Source: Syntrophomonadaceae bacterium
Lineage (GTDB): Bacteria; Bacillota_B; Syntrophomonadia; Syntrophomonadales; Syntrophomonadaceae
Length of the DNA stretch: 7,737 nucleotides
Reading direction: 5' to 3'
Assembly: GCA_030627145.1 (NCBI GenBank)
Contig: DAOUSQ010000041.1
Coordinates: 1-7,737, forward strand
A program made the position numbers and the translations under genes. Below, piece by piece: positions 6,791 through 7,737 of this stretch. Each line of letters begins with the position of its first letter. The stretch's first letter is position 1. Below the pieces are notes generated by a model. That model was not told the DNA's origin, did no database searches, and saw nothing but the letters and a program-made list of their open reading frames with translations.

Positions 6791-7737
6791 TTAAATGACA
6801 TTTATGTCTCCTGTACTTATTTTAATTACTTCCTGACCTGTATTTATAACTAAGTTTCCCATTATATCAATATCCGTATTGATACCCGATACTATTCTAC
6901 CGCATTGATTAACCTGTATTTCTTTACCCAGGTGCATGCAATAGCCCTTGAACTCCTCTAAAATATCAGTAAAACCATAGTCAATAAACTTAAAATAATA
7001 GTCTTCTATGGACTGCAGCATTCGGATAAGCACTTCACTGTTATCAAAGCTTTCAGAACACTGCTCCAATAATGAAGTGGCTGTATCCTTCAGGTCTCTG
7101 GTGAAGTCACTGCTTTTTATATTAACGTTCACCCCGATACCAGCTATAACATAATCAGCACCGTCAAACTCCCCGCTCAATTCAAGCAGTATACCTGCAA
7201 TCTTCTTATCTTCAACATAAATATCGTTGGGCCATTTAATTTTAATTTTATGAGAAATAAAGTTTTCCAGTCCCCTGGCAATTGCTACCGCAAAAACTAA
7301 AGACAGTAGTGCTACCCGGGTAAGGGGTAGATTAGGACTTAATAGTAAAGAAAACCATAACCCTCCCCGGGGAGATTCCCATCTCCTGCCCAGGCGACCT
7401 CTACCTTTTTCCTGCCTTCCAGCAACAACAACCGTACCTTCTTTAATTTTTCATCTATTAACATACGTTTTATAATTTCGTTGGTTGAACCTACCCTGGT
7501 ATAAAACCTTATTTCCCTGCCTATAAGACGATTATTAATATTGAGAACTACTTCATCTGGTATAATAAGACTCTTATAATCTTTAAGGCTGTACCCTTTT
7601 CCTTTAATCCCAGTAATATCATATCCTTCTTCCTTCAATGCTTCAATATGTTTCCAAACAGCTACCCTGCTGATACCCAGTTGTCCTGCAAGTTTACTAC
7701 CAGACATAAAATTACCCTTGTATTTCCACAATTCCCT
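6791..7737 (-). pseudogene. birA: Biotin-protein ligase/biotin operon repressor, frameshifted and cut at the 5' end
   Basis: BirA attaches biotin to carboxyl carrier proteins through biotinyl-5'-AMP and, with its N-terminal helix-turn-helix, can repress biotin genes. The first frame (7737 to the stop at 7339-7341) gives the winged helix (SGSKLAGQLGISRVAVWKHI and on to KGKGYSL) and the start of the ligase domain (VGSTNEIIKRM). It then loses register near 7442-7451. Reading on one base back gives GRGRLGRRW (biotinyl-AMP loop), KWPNDIYV, KIAGILLE, GIGVNVN and a C-terminal SH3-like domain ending STGDINVI. One added base in either A run restores about 315 codons, against about 325 residues in B. 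subtilis, so only some 10 residues lie beyond the window. A TTG at 7731 is possible but an unlikely start, since the frame stays open to the edge. There is no other lesion, so a sequencing error or a very recent mutation are both plausible. As written, the product lacks the active site. Confidence 0.85.

Larger units (their letters stand above)
6649..6792. repeat. 144-nt nested inverted-repeat (MITE-like or foldback) element
   Basis: The left arm 6649-6681 and the right arm 6760-6792 are 33-nt inverted repeats matching at 27 of 33 positions when one is reverse-complemented. The arms are almost pure A+T, built from repeats of the type TTTTTAATTCTTAA. Between them lie two further hairpins (6689-6707 and 6733-6756) and a short unpaired centre, so the whole could fold as a long outer stem closed by two inner stem-loops. 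It fills 144 of the 165 nt between birA and smc. The right arm covers the last two bases of the birA TAA stop, and the left arm ends 6 nt from the smc Shine-Dalgarno. It has no coding capacity, and I see no clear target-site duplication. It could be a small non-autonomous mobile repeat, a transcript-processing or stability structure, or both. Confidence 0.6.

Noticed and set aside
6791..7180. Separate small gene of 129 codons starting at TTG 7180
   Set aside because: The frame continues upstream with conserved BirA motifs (GRGRLGRRW, KWPND) back to the frameshift near 7445, and no ribosome binding site precedes the TTG. It is the 3' part of birA.
7442..7452. Programmed -1 ribosomal frameshift signal in birA
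   Set aside because: The local sequence does not form an X XXY YYZ heptamer in the zero frame, and recoding is not known for BirA. A missing base in a homopolymer is the simpler explanation.

Overview
The window is a compact, AT-rich stretch of bacterial chromosome in which every supported gene lies on the minus strand. The gene set and style point to a low-G+C Firmicute, probably an anaerobic clostridial or halanaerobial lineage: Gram-positive-type BirA with an N-terminal helix-turn-helix, a full-length SMC beside FtsY, an MTAP-II/PNP-like phosphorylase with MtnA, strong G-rich Shine-Dalgarno sites and GTG starts. I cannot name the species from the sequence.

In transcription order (right to left): (1) birA, biotin-protein ligase/repressor, cut by the right window edge and carrying a single-base frameshift near 7442-7451. 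(2) A 165-nt spacer almost filled by a 144-nt nested inverted-repeat element (6649-6792), whose outer arm runs into the birA stop codon and whose inner edge ends just before the smc ribosome binding site. (3) smc, 1191 aa. (4) ftsY, 369 aa, the signal recognition particle receptor, 25 nt after smc. (5) mtnP-like nucleoside phosphorylase, whose Shine-Dalgarno overlaps the ftsY stop codon. (6) mtnA, 5-methylthioribose-1-phosphate isomerase, overlapping mtnP by 4 nt (ATGA). (7) The first 22 codons of a further gene, 1 nt after mtnA, resembling the N-terminus of class II aldolases.

Genes 3 to 7 look like one transcription unit joining chromosome organisation (SMC), membrane protein targeting (FtsY) and a nucleoside salvage module. 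That module would split a 5'-methylthio- or 5'-deoxy-nucleoside, isomerise the sugar phosphate to the ketose and, if the partial gene is an aldolase, cleave it to dihydroxyacetone phosphate and an aldehyde (the 'DHAP shunt'). The phosphorylase carries residues typical of 6-oxopurine enzymes rather than adenine-specific MTAP, so a prior deamination step is likely if it serves this pathway.

No stretch longer than 300 bases lacks a gene, and I found no RNA genes, CRISPR array or intact insertion sequence. Most of the window is housekeeping. The points worth a second look are the nested palindrome, the birA frameshift, the substrate signature of the phosphorylase and the unusual operon layout. 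I saw no clear evidence of an entirely new system.
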